A stretch of DNA of 64,000 nucleotides from Caldalkalibacillus mannanilyticus JCM 10596 (GTDB lineage Bacteria; Bacillota; Bacilli; Caldalkalibacillales; JCM-10596): assembly GCF_000615945.1 (NCBI RefSeq), contig NZ_BAMO01000003.1, forward strand, positions 1 to 64,000. Reading direction: 5' to 3'. Below the pieces are notes generated by a model, which saw only the letters and a program-made list of their open reading frames with translations, was not told where the DNA came from and did not search any database. A program made the position numbers and the translations under genes. Shown piece after piece: positions 18,562 to 29,190 of the stretch. Positions within the stretch are counted from its first letter, which is position 1; every line of letters starts with the position of its first letter.

Positions 18562-20112
18562 CTATCTAAAGAACAGTTCGGTAAAATGGAAGCGTTCGTG
18601 AATCATCTGCAACGCATCTGTAGGCACTAACCCAAGAACAATCGTTCCAACTAAACACAGGACCGTGACGACCCCTATTCCTACAGAGAGGCGTATAGGT
18701 GTATCTGAATCCCCTGAACGCATGTACATCTGACGAAACACTCCAAAATAGTAGAAATAAGAAACGACACTTGTTACTACCATAACAGCTGCTAACCAGA
18801 ATAGCCCTTGATCTAATGTCACCATAAAAATCATAAACTTACCAAAAAAACCTGCGGTAATCGGTAATCCAGCTAATGAAAGCAAGAATATGGTCATGGC
18901 AAATGCTTTCCAAGGTGAGCGATGATACAGCCCTGCAAAAGCTTTAATATCCTCTGTGCCTGCTTGATTTGTTACAGCCTGAATCACAGCAAAGGCGCCA
19001 AGATTCATAAATAAATAGGCAAACAGATAGAAGATCATGGTGGATACCACTTGGTTATTCTGAATGAAGAACAAATGGGACAATGACGCCAAAGGAACTA
19101 AAATATACCCAGCTTGAGCAATACTCGAATAAGCAAACATTCGCTTGATATTGGTTTGACGCAAGGCTAGTAAGTTACCGATAATCATGGATGCCGCCGC
19201 TGCCAAAGCCAGATAGAAGTTTAGGTCGAAAAAGATTAAATCTGCCATTCCCGTCATTTGGTTAAACTCACCGATAGGCCAGATTGTCACAATGAACAAA
19301 CGAAGCATCAAGGCAAAGCCAGCTGCTTTCGATACTACAGACAAAAAGGCTGTAATCGGTGTAGGAGCTCCTTGATAGACATCAGGTGCCCACATATGGA
19401 AAGGAACCACTGAAATCTTGAATGCCATCCCTACAAATAGCAAGAAGAAGGCAAAATAAATGAGAAATTCATATCCTTCTGTATAAGCTGTGATTAAACG
19501 ATCCTGAATTTCAAACAGGTTAGACGAACCAGATAGCCCATAAATAAAGGACATTCCGTACAGCATAATCGCAGTGGCAATCCCGCCTGATACTACATAC
19601 TTAAATGCTGATTCATTGGACTGAAGACGTTTTTTCCTCAATCCGACCAGAATGTATGAAGATAGAGAAAGTAGCTCTAGTCCCACAAACATCGTGATCA
19701 TATCTGCTGAAGAGGCTAGAATCATGGCCCCTAATAACCCCGTTAAAATTAAATAGTAAAATTCACCCTCATATGAAATTTCTTTGGTTTTGACGTAATC
19801 CAAAGACAAGATCAAACAAAAAGCAACACCTACCAGAAAAATGAGCTTAAAAGCGATAGCAAATCCATCCAAACGATAGGTATCGTGTAGAATTTGGTAG
19901 ACAGGCTGTTCTAGCCCGATCGTTTGAAGCTGCCTTAGGACGAAGAACAAAGCCGCTCCAACTCCAGCCAATGCAATATAAGCAATGATTTTTCGATTGG
20001 TCTTTTCTTTCATAAAGAGATCTAGTAATGACAAGAATGTTGCCACGCCTAGGATAATGAACTCGGGCATCATAATGCTCCATGGATAACTTAATAGCTC
20101 CTGCATATCCAT
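18562..20112 (-). CDS. nuoN: NADH-quinone oxidoreductase subunit N
   Basis: NuoN is one of the three antiporter-like proton-pumping subunits of complex I. The 516-residue protein has about fourteen membrane helices. It shows the conserved lumen/cytoplasm Glu in MFVGLELLSLSSYILVGLRKK, the central Lys region SESAFKYVVSG-like SNESAFKYVVSGGIATAIMLYG, and MWAPDVYQGAPTPITAFLSV. It is the last gene of the operon, 2 bases after nuoM, and is followed by a terminator. Confidence 0.95.
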   Translation of the reverse strand: MDMQELLSYPWSIMMPEFIILGVATFLSLLDLFMKEKTNRKIIAYIALAGVGAALFFVLRQLQTIGLEQPVYQILHDTYRLDGFAIAFKLIFLVGVAFCLILSLDYVKTKEISYEGEFYYLILTGLLGAMILASSADMITMFVGLELLSLSSYILVGLRKKRLQSNESAFKYVVSGGIATAIMLYGMSFIYGLSGSSNLFEIQDRLITAYTEGYEFLIYFAFFLLFVGMAFKISVVPFHMWAPDVYQGAPTPITAFLSVVSKAAGFALMLRLFIVTIWPIGEFNQMTGMADLIFFDLNFYLALAAAASMIIGNLLALRQTNIKRMFAYSSIAQAGYILVPLASLSHLFFIQNNQVVSTMIFYLFAYLFMNLGAFAVIQAVTNQAGTEDIKAFAGLYHRSPWKAFAMTIFLLSLAGLPITAGFFGKFMIFMVTLDQGLFWLAAVMVVTSVVSYFYYFGVFRQMYMRSGDSDTPIRLSVGIGVVTVLCLVGTIVLGLVPTDALQMIHERFHFTELFFR

Positions 20113-20114
20113 CT

Positions 20115-21628
20115 CTAATACCCTCCTATCCTAGCCCACAGGCTCTGTAAAATAGTATCTACTGAGAGGCCTAACGCCTCAGCTAACATATTTGGATAGA
20201 CTCCAATGAGAATAATCAGTCCCAATAACAGAACCATCGGAACCACCTCAAAGCCCCTAGCATCTGAGATCTCAGCAAACTCTTCCTTGGCTGGACCAAA
20301 TGTCGTATTCAACACCGCTCTGAGTAAATAAACCGCCGTTAGAATAATACCTAGCACACCTACTGCTGCAACCCAAGGGTAAACGGCGAACAAGCCTTTA
20401 AAGGCAAGAAATTCACTAATGAACCCACTCATACCTGGTAGACCAAGGTTTGCCATGCAGCAGCCAAGAGTACGCCTGAGATAAATGGCATGCTTTTCGC
20501 TAAGCCCCCCATTTGGTCAATCATAGAAGTGTTGGTTCGCTCATATATAACCCCGATGAGGAAGAAGAGTAAAGCGGAAATTAAACCATGAGAAATCACT
20601 TGAAAAATCGCACCCTGAAGTCCACTGTAGTTAAGAGCTGCAATCCCCAGAAGCACAATTCCCATATGTGAAATACTAGAGTATGCCAAAACCATTTTGA
20701 GGTCTTTTTGGACAAAAGCCAAAATCGCTCCATAGAGGATATTGACCACTCCTAGAATCGCAAGAATATAGGAAAAGGCGTAGGTTTCCTCAGGAAAAAT
20801 CCCCATTCCTAGGCGAATCAATCCGTAGGCTCCCAATTTCAACAGGATTCCTGAGTGAATCATTACAATAGCAGGTGGAGCCTGTACATGCACCTTGAGC
20901 ATCCAAGTATGCAAAGGAAAAATCGGAAGCTTGACTCCAAAAGCAAATACGAGAGTCAAAAACAACCCAAATCTAAAGGACTCCTTCACTTGAGGATGAC
21001 CCATAATATACTGCAATGCTGGAATATTCACCTCACGAGTGAAAATGAACAAGGTAACAAAAGCAATTAGCATCGCCGCTGAACCTATTCCATTATAAAT
21101 CAGGAAGGAGTTTGCCGCCTTCTCTCTTTCCATATAACCCCAGATACCAATTAAGAAAAACATTGGGATAATGGTTAGCTCAAAGAAAATAAAGAAAAGG
21201 AAAAGATTTAAGGACATAAAGACCCCTAGCATTCCTGTTTCAAGGATAAAAAACAGGATAAAATATTCCTTCCATCTCTTTTTAATATGCACGGAGGCAA
21301 TGGCAGCTAAGAAAGCAATCACAGTGGTTAGTAGAATCAAGGTAACAGCTAGACCATCTACCCCTAATTCATAATCAATTTCTAATAATGAATTTTGTGT
21401 AGCGGGAATTTGAAACGTAATCCACTGGACATGTTCAACAAATTGATATTCTTGCTTATTAAAATCAAATGAGCCAACCAATAGGATAGACAAAGCAAGA
21501 GGGATCAAAGTCACTACGATTCCTATCGCTTTAATTAAACCTGCTTTTTGCTTCGGAACAAAAAGAACAGCTAGAATTCCAAGGAGTGGGGAGAAGGCAA
21601 TCAATGTTAATAAATAGTTTGAAATCAT
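20115..21628 (-). pseudogene. nuoM: NADH-quinone oxidoreductase subunit M, broken by a one-base frameshift
   Basis: Two frames, 21628-20429 and 20456-20115, together make a normal NuoM of about 504 residues, an antiporter-like proton-pumping subunit. The first has FFELTIIPMFFLIGIWG with the conserved Glu, LPLHTW-like FPLHTWMLKVHVQAPPAIVM and a Lys/His-bearing SHMGIVLLG. At about 20456 the frame runs from GVLLAAA into WQTLVYQV and stops; the other frame resumes exactly with MANLGLPGMSGFISE. One base inserted between GC and ATG restores it. No slippery sequence is seen. Probably a sequence error, since the rest of the operon is intact or similarly affected. Confidence 0.9.
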
Positions 21629-23508
21629 CCTAAATACCCCCCTGCACTCATAAAGGCTACGAATAGAACGACAAAACCTATGATGACAACAATACCATAT
21701 GTTTGCACCTGTCCATTCTGTAGCTTCGCCCCTACTCCAGCTAGACCCGTGGTCACATTGCTAAAGAGGTTGACGATTCCTTCGACCACATATGTATCAA
21801 AGTAATGAAGGAGAACACCTACTCCTCTTAGACCTCGCACAACTGTAGCTTGATATAATTCATCTATATAGTATTTATTGAGCCAGACATCATACGCCCA
21901 TGGGAAACTGCCCATAAACATTTCCTTGGAAATCGATCTCTTAACATAGAGCAGATAAGCGAGCCAAATCCCTGCAATGGAAACTCCAATCGCTAAAAGC
22001 ATAATCCACAGAGGAGCCTCTCGGACGATAAGTCCATAGGTATGAGCAGGACCTGTAACAAGCCAATCTCCTAACCAAGTACCGAAGAAATGAGTATGCG
22101 TAAAGCCTGCCGTAACCGCCAAAACACCTAATAATATCATAGGGAGAACCATGACAAACGGAGATTCATGTGCCTTGTTCACCGCAGTTGTTTTAGCTGA
22201 ACCGCTAAAGACCTTAAAGAATAGACGGAACATATAAAAAGCGGTAAAGAAGGCAGTAATCACTGCAACAATAAAGACTCCATAACGCCCATCCGCCCAA
22301 ACCGTTAGCAGGATTTCTTCTTTCGAGAAGAAGCCAGAGAATGGCGGAATCCCTGCAATCGCTAAACAGCCAATGAAGAACAATACTCCTGTAAGCTTCA
22401 TGCGATTAAACAAACCGCCCATCTCGCGAATGTCCTGTGTGTGGACTGCGTGAATCACACTACCTGCTGCCAAGAACAGCAAAGCTTTGAAAAAGGCATG
22501 TGTCATTAGATGAAAGACACCGGCTACATACCCTGCTGCTCCCAAAGCTAGCATCATGAAGCCAAGCTGACTCACTGTGGAATAGGCAAGGACTCGCTTG
22601 ATATCATTTTGAACCAAACCTATCGAAGCGGCAAAAATAGCCGTAAATGCTCCGACATAGGCAACAACATCTAGAGCAACTGGTGATGCCTCAAACAGTG
22701 GAAAGAGAACAGCTACTAGGTATACCCCCGCAGCCACCATGGTTGCCGCATGGATCAAAGCACTGACTGGTGTAGGTCCCTCCATGGCATCAGGTAGCCA
22801 CGTGTGTAATGGGAATTGTCCTGATTTTCCGATCGCCCCGATAAAAATTAAAATGGCGATCAACGTTATCATTCCACTCTCAATCTGCTGGTTTTGTACA
22901 GCCTGAAAGATCGCGGCTAAATCAAAGCTACCTACCTGCCAGAATAAAAGAATCATTCCGACAAAGAAACCGACATCTCCTATTCTCGTGACAATAAAGG
23001 CTTTCTTAGCAGCCGCTTTTGCTTCTGGTTTATAGTAGTAAAAGCCAACTAGTAAGAAGGAGCATACTCCGACCAACTCCCAAAAGATATACATTTGAAG
23101 CAGGTTGGGTGAAATAACTAAGCCTAGCATGGAGAAGGTAAACAGAGATAAGTAAGAATAAAATACAGCAATACGATTATCCCCATCCATATATCCTCTA
23201 GAATAGATATGTACTAATAAACTGACGAAAGTGACTATAAATAACATTAAAGCATTTAATGGTGTTACCTCTATTCCCATCGTGATATACTGATCTCCAA
23301 TATTCAACCAGTCAAACACAATAGGAGCAACCTGCTCTGACTGAAGTCTTTCGATCAACGTCATCGTTGCTAGGATCCATGCTCCCAACATAAATAGAGT
23401 TCCTAGCCATGCAGATCCTGCTTTTAACTGACGCCCAAAAGCAATCAACAGGATAAAAGCTAAGAGCGGAAAGAGAGGTATAAGCCATACGTTTTCTATC
23501 ATCAACAC
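21625..23508 (-). CDS. nuoL: NADH-quinone oxidoreductase subunit L
   Basis: NuoL is the distal antiporter-like subunit of complex I, with the long lateral helix. The product is 627 residues. Seen are YMDGDNRIAVFYSYLSLFTFSM, FWELVGVCSFLLVGFYY with the conserved Glu, KSGQFPLHTWLPDAMEGPTPVSALIHAATMV near 230 and FHLMTHAFFKALLFLAAGS near 330. The start could be the GTG at 23508 (AGGAGG six bases before it) or the ATG at 23502. It overlaps the nuoM start by 4 bases. Confidence 0.96.
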   Translation of the reverse strand: MLMIENVWLIPLFPLLAFILLIAFGRQLKAGSAWLGTLFMLGAWILATMTLIERLQSEQVAPIVFDWLNIGDQYITMGIEVTPLNALMLFIVTFVSLLVHIYSRGYMDGDNRIAVFYSYLSLFTFSMLGLVISPNLLQMYIFWELVGVCSFLLVGFYYYKPEAKAAAKKAFIVTRIGDVGFFVGMILLFWQVGSFDLAAIFQAVQNQQIESGMITLIAILIFIGAIGKSGQFPLHTWLPDAMEGPTPVSALIHAATMVAAGVYLVAVLFPLFEASPVALDVVAYVGAFTAIFAASIGLVQNDIKRVLAYSTVSQLGFMMLALGAAGYVAGVFHLMTHAFFKALLFLAAGSVIHAVHTQDIREMGGLFNRMKLTGVLFFIGCLAIAGIPPFSGFFSKEEILLTVWADGRYGVFIVAVITAFFTAFYMFRLFFKVFSGSAKTTAVNKAHESPFVMVLPMILLGVLAVTAGFTHTHFFGTWLGDWLVTGPAHTYGLIVREAPLWIMLLAIGVSIAGIWLAYLLYVKRSISKEMFMGSFPWAYDVWLNKYYIDELYQATVVRGLRGVGVLLHYFDTYVVEGIVNLFSNVTTGLAGVGAKLQNGQVQTYGIVVIIGFVVLFVAFMSAGGYLG

Positions 23509-23518
23509 AAACTACCTC

Positions 23519-23833
23519 CTATCGCTTCATCATGTTCATCTCATCTACATTAACCGTGGCTCGATTACGATATAAAGCAATGAGAATCGCTAAGCCCACA
23601 GCCGCTTCTGCCGCAGCCACAGAAATCGTAAAAACAGTGAACACCTGCCCTGTAATATGAGGGAACAGACCTAGCTTAGAAAATGCAATCAGATTAATAT
23701 TTACAGCATTTAGCATCAATTCTATACAGATAAGAACCACGACAGCATTTCTCTTGGTCAGGGCTCCATACAAACCAATGGAAAATAAAATGGCAGCCAC
23801 ACTTAGATAGGTAGCTAAAGGGATACTACTCAT
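23519..23833 (-). CDS. nuoK: NADH-quinone oxidoreductase subunit K
   Basis: A 104-residue, three-helix membrane subunit of complex I. It carries both conserved membrane Glu residues, one in [19 protein letters not shown] and one in [17 protein letters not shown]. The ATG at 23833 ([11 protein letters not shown]) follows an AAGG-type site located in the end of nuoJ; the genes overlap by 8 bases. Confidence 0.95.
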   Translation of the reverse strand: MSSIPLATYLSVAAILFSIGLYGALTKRNAVVVLICIELMLNAVNINLIAFSKLGLFPHITGQVFTVFTISVAAAEAAVGLAILIALYRNRATVNVDEMNMMKR

Positions 23834-24353
23834 TTTTTTCACCTTCTTTTACAGGCTCAGGGTGATCATCGCGCTTCGCTAAAATAATGGCTCCAACCAA
23901 TGCCACTAATAAAACCACAGAGGTTAACTCAAAAGGAATAACATACTTGGAAAATAACTGAATTCCGATTTGAGTTGTGTTGTCATCATACATGGCTGAA
24001 GGCTCAGGAAGCCAGTTAACACCGTTAATGGCATACAACGTGACAAGGAAAAATACTCCTACTCCAATTCTAGCCAGCCATTTATGACCTGCATTTCTTG
24101 TTTCATCATGATCATTATGTTTGGTTAACATGATTCCAAATAACATAATAATCGAAACCGCCCCTCCATAAATAAGCACCTGAGCAAAAGCGATAAACTC
24201 TGCATCCAAAAGAACATAAATTCCCGCTATACTAATAAAAGTAAAAGCAAGAGCAACAACCATATGAACCACTTTAGTCAGGTTAATCATCAGAACCGCT
24301 CCACCCAAGGTAAAAAGAGCCAGAATGAAGAATACAACTAACTCACCACTCAT
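23826..24353 (-). CDS. nuoJ: NADH-quinone oxidoreductase subunit J
   Basis: A 175-residue subunit with five predicted membrane helices, including the family segment [21 protein letters not shown] around residue 57, which undergoes a pi-bulge in the E-channel region of complex I. The acidic tail KEGEKNE overlaps nuoK. The start codon overlaps the nuoI stop by 4 bases. Confidence 0.94.
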   Translation of the reverse strand: MSGELVVFFILALFTLGGAVLMINLTKVVHMVVALAFTFISIAGIYVLLDAEFIAFAQVLIYGGAVSIIMLFGIMLTKHNDHDETRNAGHKWLARIGVGVFFLVTLYAINGVNWLPEPSAMYDDNTTQIGIQLFSKYVIPFELTSVVLLVALVGAIILAKRDDHPEPVKEGEKNE

Positions 24354-24769
24354 GGTTTGTTCACCTCTCTTGTATTCTTCGTGTTCTCATGTAACCATTC
24401 TAGGTTCTTAAATAAATCATCTCGACTATAGGATGCCAGCTCAAAATTATTGGACATCACAATCGCCTCAGTAGGACAGACCTCTGTACAGAGATCACAG
24501 AGAATACAGATTTCAAAATTAATATCATACGTATCAATGATTTTCTTTTTGTTATTTGGATCGGGATGTGGTTTTCCCGTTAATTGAATACAATCTGTAG
24601 GACAGATGGCCGCACATTGATTACAGACAATACACTTCTCTGGATAAAAATGCTGTATCCCTCTAAAGCGATCTGGCATCTCAAGCGGCACGTCAGGATA
24701 AGAATAGGTTACTTTCTTTTGTGCAAGGCTCTTTAGAGTAAATCCTAACCCTTTCACTAATCCGAACAT
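24350..24769 (-). CDS. nuoI: NADH-quinone oxidoreductase subunit I (two 4Fe-4S clusters)
   Basis: NuoI carries clusters N6a and N6b that pass electrons to NuoB. The 139-residue ferredoxin-like protein has both motifs: CIVCNQCAAICPTDCIQ near residue 46 and CILCDLCTEVCPTEAIV near 92. An amphipathic N-terminus (GLGFTLKSLAQKKVTYSYP) binds the membrane arm. It follows nuoH by 17 bases. Confidence 0.96.
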   Translation of the reverse strand: MFGLVKGLGFTLKSLAQKKVTYSYPDVPLEMPDRFRGIQHFYPEKCIVCNQCAAICPTDCIQLTGKPHPDPNNKKKIIDTYDINFEICILCDLCTEVCPTEAIVMSNNFELASYSRDDLFKNLEWLHENTKNTREVNKP

Positions 24770-24786
24770 GGTATCACTTCCTTTAA

Positions 24787-25798
24787 CTAAGATCTAAAGA
24801 ACAATTCTTTTACTAATGCCGTGACAAAAATATTGATCAAGGCTAATGGGAGTAACACTTTCCAACCAAACTCCATAAGATGATCCGCTCGTAAACGAGG
24901 GAATGTAGCTCGAATCCAGAACATGAAGAACACAATGGCTGAAAACTTCAATAAGAACCAGACCACACCCGGAATAAAGTCAAGGAAAGCGAATGGAGGA
25001 TACCAGCCACCTAGGAATAACACCGTGACAAGTGACGCCATCGCAAAAAGATAGACATACTCTGCCAGCATAAAGAAGGCGAAGCGAAATCCACTATATT
25101 CTACATGATATCCTGCAACCAGTTCAGATTCTGCCTCAGGCAAGTCGAATGGGGTTCGATTTAATTCTGCTACAGATGCAATCATAAAAATGATAAAAGC
25201 CACTGGCTGTAAAAGAATATACCAATAGGTTCTTGACTGTGCTTCCACAATATCAATTAAGTTCAAACTTCCTGTTAATAAAATGACTCCTATCACAGAC
25301 ATCACTAGCGGGATCTCATAAGAAATCATCTGCTACTGAACGCATACCGCCTAATAGTGCATACTTGTTATTCGATGCCCATCCGCCTGTAATCACTCCA
25401 AAGGTAGTCAAGCCAGAAATTGCTAAATAATAAAGCAAGCCTACTCCTAGGTCTGAAAAGTACAGGTTCTCTGTAAAAGGAATAACAGCAATAACCATAA
25501 ACGCAGGAACAAAAGCAATGACCGGAGCAATTACAAATAAGGCTCGATCCGCTTTCTTAGGCATGGTGTCCTCTTTCAACAAAAGCTTTAAAACGTCAGC
25601 GACAGTCTGTAATAAAGCGAAACGTCCTCCGACACGATTGGGCCCAATACGTAGCTGCATATAACCAATGACTTTACGCTCTGCTAAAATCGCATACGTT
25701 ACAAATCCTAAAACCACTCCTAAAAAGGCAGCCGTTAAGCCTAAATAAATGAAAAAATTTAGCCAGGATGGGGTAGATGTCAAAAGATCATTCATCAT
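24787..25798 (-). pseudogene. nuoH: NADH-quinone oxidoreductase subunit H, broken by an apparent two-base deletion
   Basis: Two frames, 25798-25316 and 25329-24787, make a NuoH of about 336 residues, the quinone-chamber membrane subunit. Seen are [20 protein letters not shown], then [17 protein letters not shown], and in the second part [34 protein letters not shown], a highly conserved quinone-site loop. The first frame reads MRSVADDFL and stops where the family reads [13 protein letters not shown]. The sequence GTAGCAGATG would become GTAGCACAGATG if one dinucleotide were restored near 25331, giving exactly that motif. Probably a sequence error. Confidence 0.88.
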
Positions 25799-26898
25799 TA
25801 TCCATCCACCTCCCCAAGAACAATATCAATTCCACCTAAAATAGTGATTAAATTAGCAATGTTCTGCCCTTTTAACAATTCAGGCAATATTTGAAGATTG
25901 TAGAAGGACGGTCTGCGAAACTTTAATCGATAGGGCTGGGGTTTTCCTTTACTATGGATATAACAGCCGATTTCCCCTCTAGGTGACTCAATACGAACGA
26001 ACGTTTCTCCTGCTGGAGGCTTGATGACCCTTGGTACCTTACCCATGATCTCTCCAGATGAAGGAAATTGTTCTACTGCTTGTTCTAGAATACGAAGCGA
26101 TTGACGCATTTCTTCCATTCTAATTAAATATCTAGAATAAGCATCTCCTTCTGTTTCTGTCGGAACATCGAACTCAAAACGATCATAGATGGAATAAGGC
26201 TCGTTTTTGCGCAGATCCCACTTCACCCCTGTACATCGAAGATTAGCACCACTTAGTGAATACTTGATCGCTGTTTCAGCATTATAGATCCCTACTCCTT
26301 TGACACGAGTCAAGAAGATCTCATTTCCTGTAACAAGCTGATGATAACCTTCTAATTGCTCTCTCATATAAGGAATAAACTCTTTAACCTTCTGAATCCA
26401 TCCCTCAGGTGCATCCCACTTCACTCCACCTACACGCATGTAGTTGAACGTTAAGCGAGCTCCACACAATTCATTAATCATATTCGTAATCATTTCCCGT
26501 TCACGGAAAGCATATAAAAACGGACTCATAGCCCCTATATCTAGCAGATAGGTTCCAAACCATACAAGGTGGCTGGCTATTCGTCCTAACTCCATCGCAA
26601 TGACACGCAAGTATTCTGCGCGCTCCGGAATCTCAAGACCCATTAAGGTTTCCACCGCATGACAGATCACATAATTCCCTGTCATCGCAGATAAATAATC
26701 CATACGATCTGTGTAAGGAATAATTTGAGTATAATTAAGATCCTCAGCTAGTTTCTCTGTTCCACGATGTAGGTAACCAATCACTGGCGTTGCTTCAGTG
26801 ATAATTTCACCATCTATTTTTATTACGACACGGAACACCCCGTGTGTACTAGGGTGCTGAGGCCCAACATTGAGCAGCATTTCTTCTGTTCTAATCAT
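25798..26898 (-). CDS. nuoD: NADH-quinone oxidoreductase subunit D
   Basis: The 49-kDa-type subunit that lines the quinone-reduction site with NuoB and NuoH. The 366-residue protein begins near [20 protein letters not shown] with the quinone-site His, and has [29 protein letters not shown] and a C-terminal [12 protein letters not shown]...DIVLGEVDG. It is separate from NuoC here. It overlaps nuoH by one base. Confidence 0.95.
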   Translation of the reverse strand: MIRTEEMLLNVGPQHPSTHGVFRVVIKIDGEIITEATPVIGYLHRGTEKLAEDLNYTQIIPYTDRMDYLSAMTGNYVICHAVETLMGLEIPERAEYLRVIAMELGRIASHLVWFGTYLLDIGAMSPFLYAFREREMITNMINELCGARLTFNYMRVGGVKWDAPEGWIQKVKEFIPYMREQLEGYHQLVTGNEIFLTRVKGVGIYNAETAIKYSLSGANLRCTGVKWDLRKNEPYSIYDRFEFDVPTETEGDAYSRYLIRMEEMRQSLRILEQAVEQFPSSGEIMGKVPRVIKPPAGETFVRIESPRGEIGCYIHSKGKPQPYRLKFRRPSFYNLQILPELLKGQNIANLITILGGIDIVLGEVDG

Positions 26899-26904
26899 TG
26901 TCCT

Positions 26905-28079
26905 CTACACCTCCTCATCATGTTGTTCATAATCTTTTCTTAATGGATAGCCAACCCAATCATCTGGCAGCAAAATGCGAGTTAAATTGGGATGCCCTTC
27001 AAAAACAATCCCTAACAAATCATAGGTTTCGCGTTCTGGCCAATCAGCTCCAAACCAAATAGGAGTAATGGAGGCGATGGTAGCTTGCTCACGCTCTGTC
27101 TTTACCCTTACTGCTAATGAGTGCTTTTCTTTGTAAGAATAGAAGTGAAAATAGACCTCCATATGACTCTCGAAGTCCGAGCCATGCAGATAGATAAATA
27201 GTCAAAAGCCAGTTGTTCATTGTGTTTGAGGAACTGAGCAACCTCAAACCATCTTTCATTTTTTATGACTAGGGTAGGTACGTCCTTGCCTCGCTCATTG
27301 ATATAGGATTCTTCAATGACTTCCTGCCCCAAATGCTCACTGATCACTTTAACGATTCGATCTAAGACTGGTTGATTGATGGATGGTTTTTTCGGCTCAG
27401 CTTCTTCTCCAGCATCCGCTCCTTTAGCAGCCGCAGCGGCTTTGGCTTTCGCAGCGGCAGCAGCCTTCGCTTTCGCTACAGCCACCGCTTTGGCTTTCGC
27501 TTCCTCATCTTCTGAGAGAGCCTCACCGGAAGCTCCTTCTGCACTTGCTTTTGCCTTGGCTGCAGCAGCAGCCTTTGCCTTTGCGGCGGCAGCGGCTTTG
27601 GCTTTCGCAGCAGCAGCGGCTTTCGCTTTGGCATCATCATCTGTTGCTTCCGCCTCGCTAGTAGTGTCTTCTCCAGCACTAGCCTTTGCTTTGGCTGCCG
27701 CAGCAGCTTTTGCCTTTGCGGCGGCAGCAGCTTTGGCTTTCGCAGCCGCAGCGGCTTTCGCTTTCGCTTTCGCCATATCATCTCCTGAATCTACTGCTTC
27801 GCCGTCTGTATCCTTGACAGCATCCACAACTTGATCACTCTGCTCCGGATTATTCTCAGGTGTAGTTGCTTTGTAGACATCAGGTTCAAAATTAGGTTCA
27901 GCACCATCAGCTAACGTGCTTTCGTTCTGCTGTTCCATAGCTGCTTGTTTAGCTTTGGCAGCAGCTGCCGCCTTTGCTTTCGCAGCCGCAGCAGCCTTCG
28001 CTTTGGCTGCGGCTTTTGCCTTCTCGGCCGCCAGCTTCTTTTCTTCTGCCGTTACATCCTTCTTTTCTTGATCACTCAT
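26905..28079 (-). pseudogene. nuoC: NADH-quinone oxidoreductase subunit C with Ala/Lys-rich N-terminal extension, broken by a one-base frameshift
   Basis: The frame from 28079 begins with DQEKKDVTAEEKKLAAEK and about 200 residues of AKAAAAAKAKA-type repeats interrupted by acidic blocks, followed by the NuoC fold (QPVLDRIVKVISEHLG onwards). Near 27190 it reads [12 protein letters not shown] and stops at 27114. The overlapping frame to 26905 continues [46 protein letters not shown] with the conserved complex I 30-kDa signature, and [14 protein letters not shown]. Restoring one base gives DYLS-x-LHGSDF. Total would be about 390 residues, some 200 more than a plain NuoC. Likely a sequence error. 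Confidence 0.88.
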
Positions 28080-28594
28080 TATGTAGTCACCCGCTTTCCT
28101 GTCTTAGCTTCATAGCGGATTTTTTCTTGCAGCTTGTTAATTCCATAGATCAAAGCAGCTGGATTCGGTGGACAGCCCGGGATATAGACATCCACAGGAA
28201 CCACCTGATCCACTCCCTTAACCACAGCATAGGATTTGATATAAGGACCTCCTGCTGTCGCGCAAACTCCCATCGCAATAACGTATTTCGGTTCTGCCAT
28301 TTGATCGTAGAGACGTCGAAGCAACGGAGCCATCTTTTTCGTCACCGTTCCCGCTACAATCATCACATCCGATTGACGGGGAGAAGTTCTGAAAATGACA
28401 CCGAAACGGTCTAAATCATAATGGGATGCTCCTGTGCCCATCATCTCAATCGCACAACAGGCCAATCCAAAAGTTAAGGGCCAAAGAGAATTACTTCTAG
28501 CCCATGCCTTCACTTGTTCTAAAGTTGTTAAAAAAACATTTCGTTGAAGCTCTTCCCGTTCTTCAGGTGTAATACCTTCTAAATTTAGTTCCAT
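28079..28594 (-). CDS. nuoB: NADH-quinone oxidoreductase subunit B (cluster N2)
   Basis: NuoB binds the terminal 4Fe-4S cluster N2 that reduces quinone. The 171-residue protein has [19 protein letters not shown] with the tandem Cys near residue 41, [25 protein letters not shown] with the third Cys and [15 protein letters not shown] with the fourth. I start at the ATG at 28594 (MELNLEGI), preceded by GAAGGTG, so it overlaps nuoA by 10 bases and nuoC by one. Confidence 0.96.
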   Translation of the reverse strand: MELNLEGITPEEREELQRNVFLTTLEQVKAWARSNSLWPLTFGLACCAIEMMGTGASHYDLDRFGVIFRTSPRQSDVMIVAGTVTKKMAPLLRRLYDQMAEPKYVIAMGVCATAGGPYIKSYAVVKGVDQVVPVDVYIPGCPPNPAALIYGINKLQEKIRYEAKTGKRVTT

Positions 28595-28959
28595 TTGAGC
28601 ACCTTCTTTTTCCAAGCATAGATGAGTCCCACGAGTAAAAGGGCTACGAATATGAGCATTTCTATTAGTGCAAATAGACCAAGATGTTCATAAGCTACAG
28701 CCCAAGGGTACAAGAATACGGTTTCAACATCAAATATGACAAAAAGCAAAGCAAAAATATAATAACGTACATTAAATCGAATCCAGCTTTCTCCAATCGG
28801 ATCGACACCGCTTTCATACGTTGTCATCTTCTCCGAGGTTGGATTATGCGGACGTAAAAATCTCCCAAAAGTAAGGGCAGCTACAGGCAAAAAAACGCCT
28901 AAAATAAGGAAAGAAATAATCATTAAATAATTGTTTTGATACAGATTTAATAAATCCAT
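28585..28959 (-). CDS. nuoA: NADH-quinone oxidoreductase subunit A
   Basis: First gene of the operon. The 124-residue protein has three membrane helices and the conserved cytoplasmic loop [22 protein letters not shown] followed by [19 protein letters not shown] with family Glu/Asp residues near the quinone channel. A sigma-A type promoter lies 67 bases upstream. No nuoE, nuoF or nuoG gene is in or next to this operon. Confidence 0.95.
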   Translation of the reverse strand: MDLLNLYQNNYLMIISFLILGVFLPVAALTFGRFLRPHNPTSEKMTTYESGVDPIGESWIRFNVRYYIFALLFVIFDVETVFLYPWAVAYEHLGLFALIEMLIFVALLLVGLIYAWKKKVLKWN

Positions 28960-29025
28960 GAATCCTTCCCTCCAACTATAAAAGGTTCTTGCTGATTTTT
29001 CTAATCTTAACCAAATACCGAGTCA

Positions 29026-29054
29026 ATTATATCAAATGTGTTTGCCCATGTCTA
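29026..29054 (-). promoter_or_regulatory. Promoter of the nuo operon
   Basis: The minus strand has TAGACA (29054-29049, 5/6 match to TTGACA), a 17-base spacer and a perfect TATAAT (29031-29026), 67 bases before nuoA. The rest of the 231-base gap to pxpB holds a perfect TATAAT on the plus strand at 29138-29143 with only a poor -35, possibly the pxp promoter. Confidence 0.65.
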
Positions 29055-29190
29055 ACTCGTAAAATAGACAATTAAAAGGAGTTTTTCTAAAATCCTTCTC
29101 TTGCTATTCTAGACTTATCTTCAAACCATGGATCTATTATAATAATAGTGGATGAAAGAGGCCGAACAAAAAAGAAAAGGAGAGAATCCC

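Noticed and set aside
20429-20456. Programmed frameshifting in nuoM
   Set aside because: No slippery heptamer or stimulatory hairpin is visible, and seven other genes show the same kind of break.
27376-27834. Plus-strand open frame of 152 codons rich in Ala and Phe
   Set aside because: It is the antisense of the NuoC Ala/Lys repeats and reflects their codon composition.
27400-28060. CRISPR-like repeat array
   Set aside because: The repeats are in-frame, imperfect codon repeats of Ala and Lys without unique spacers.
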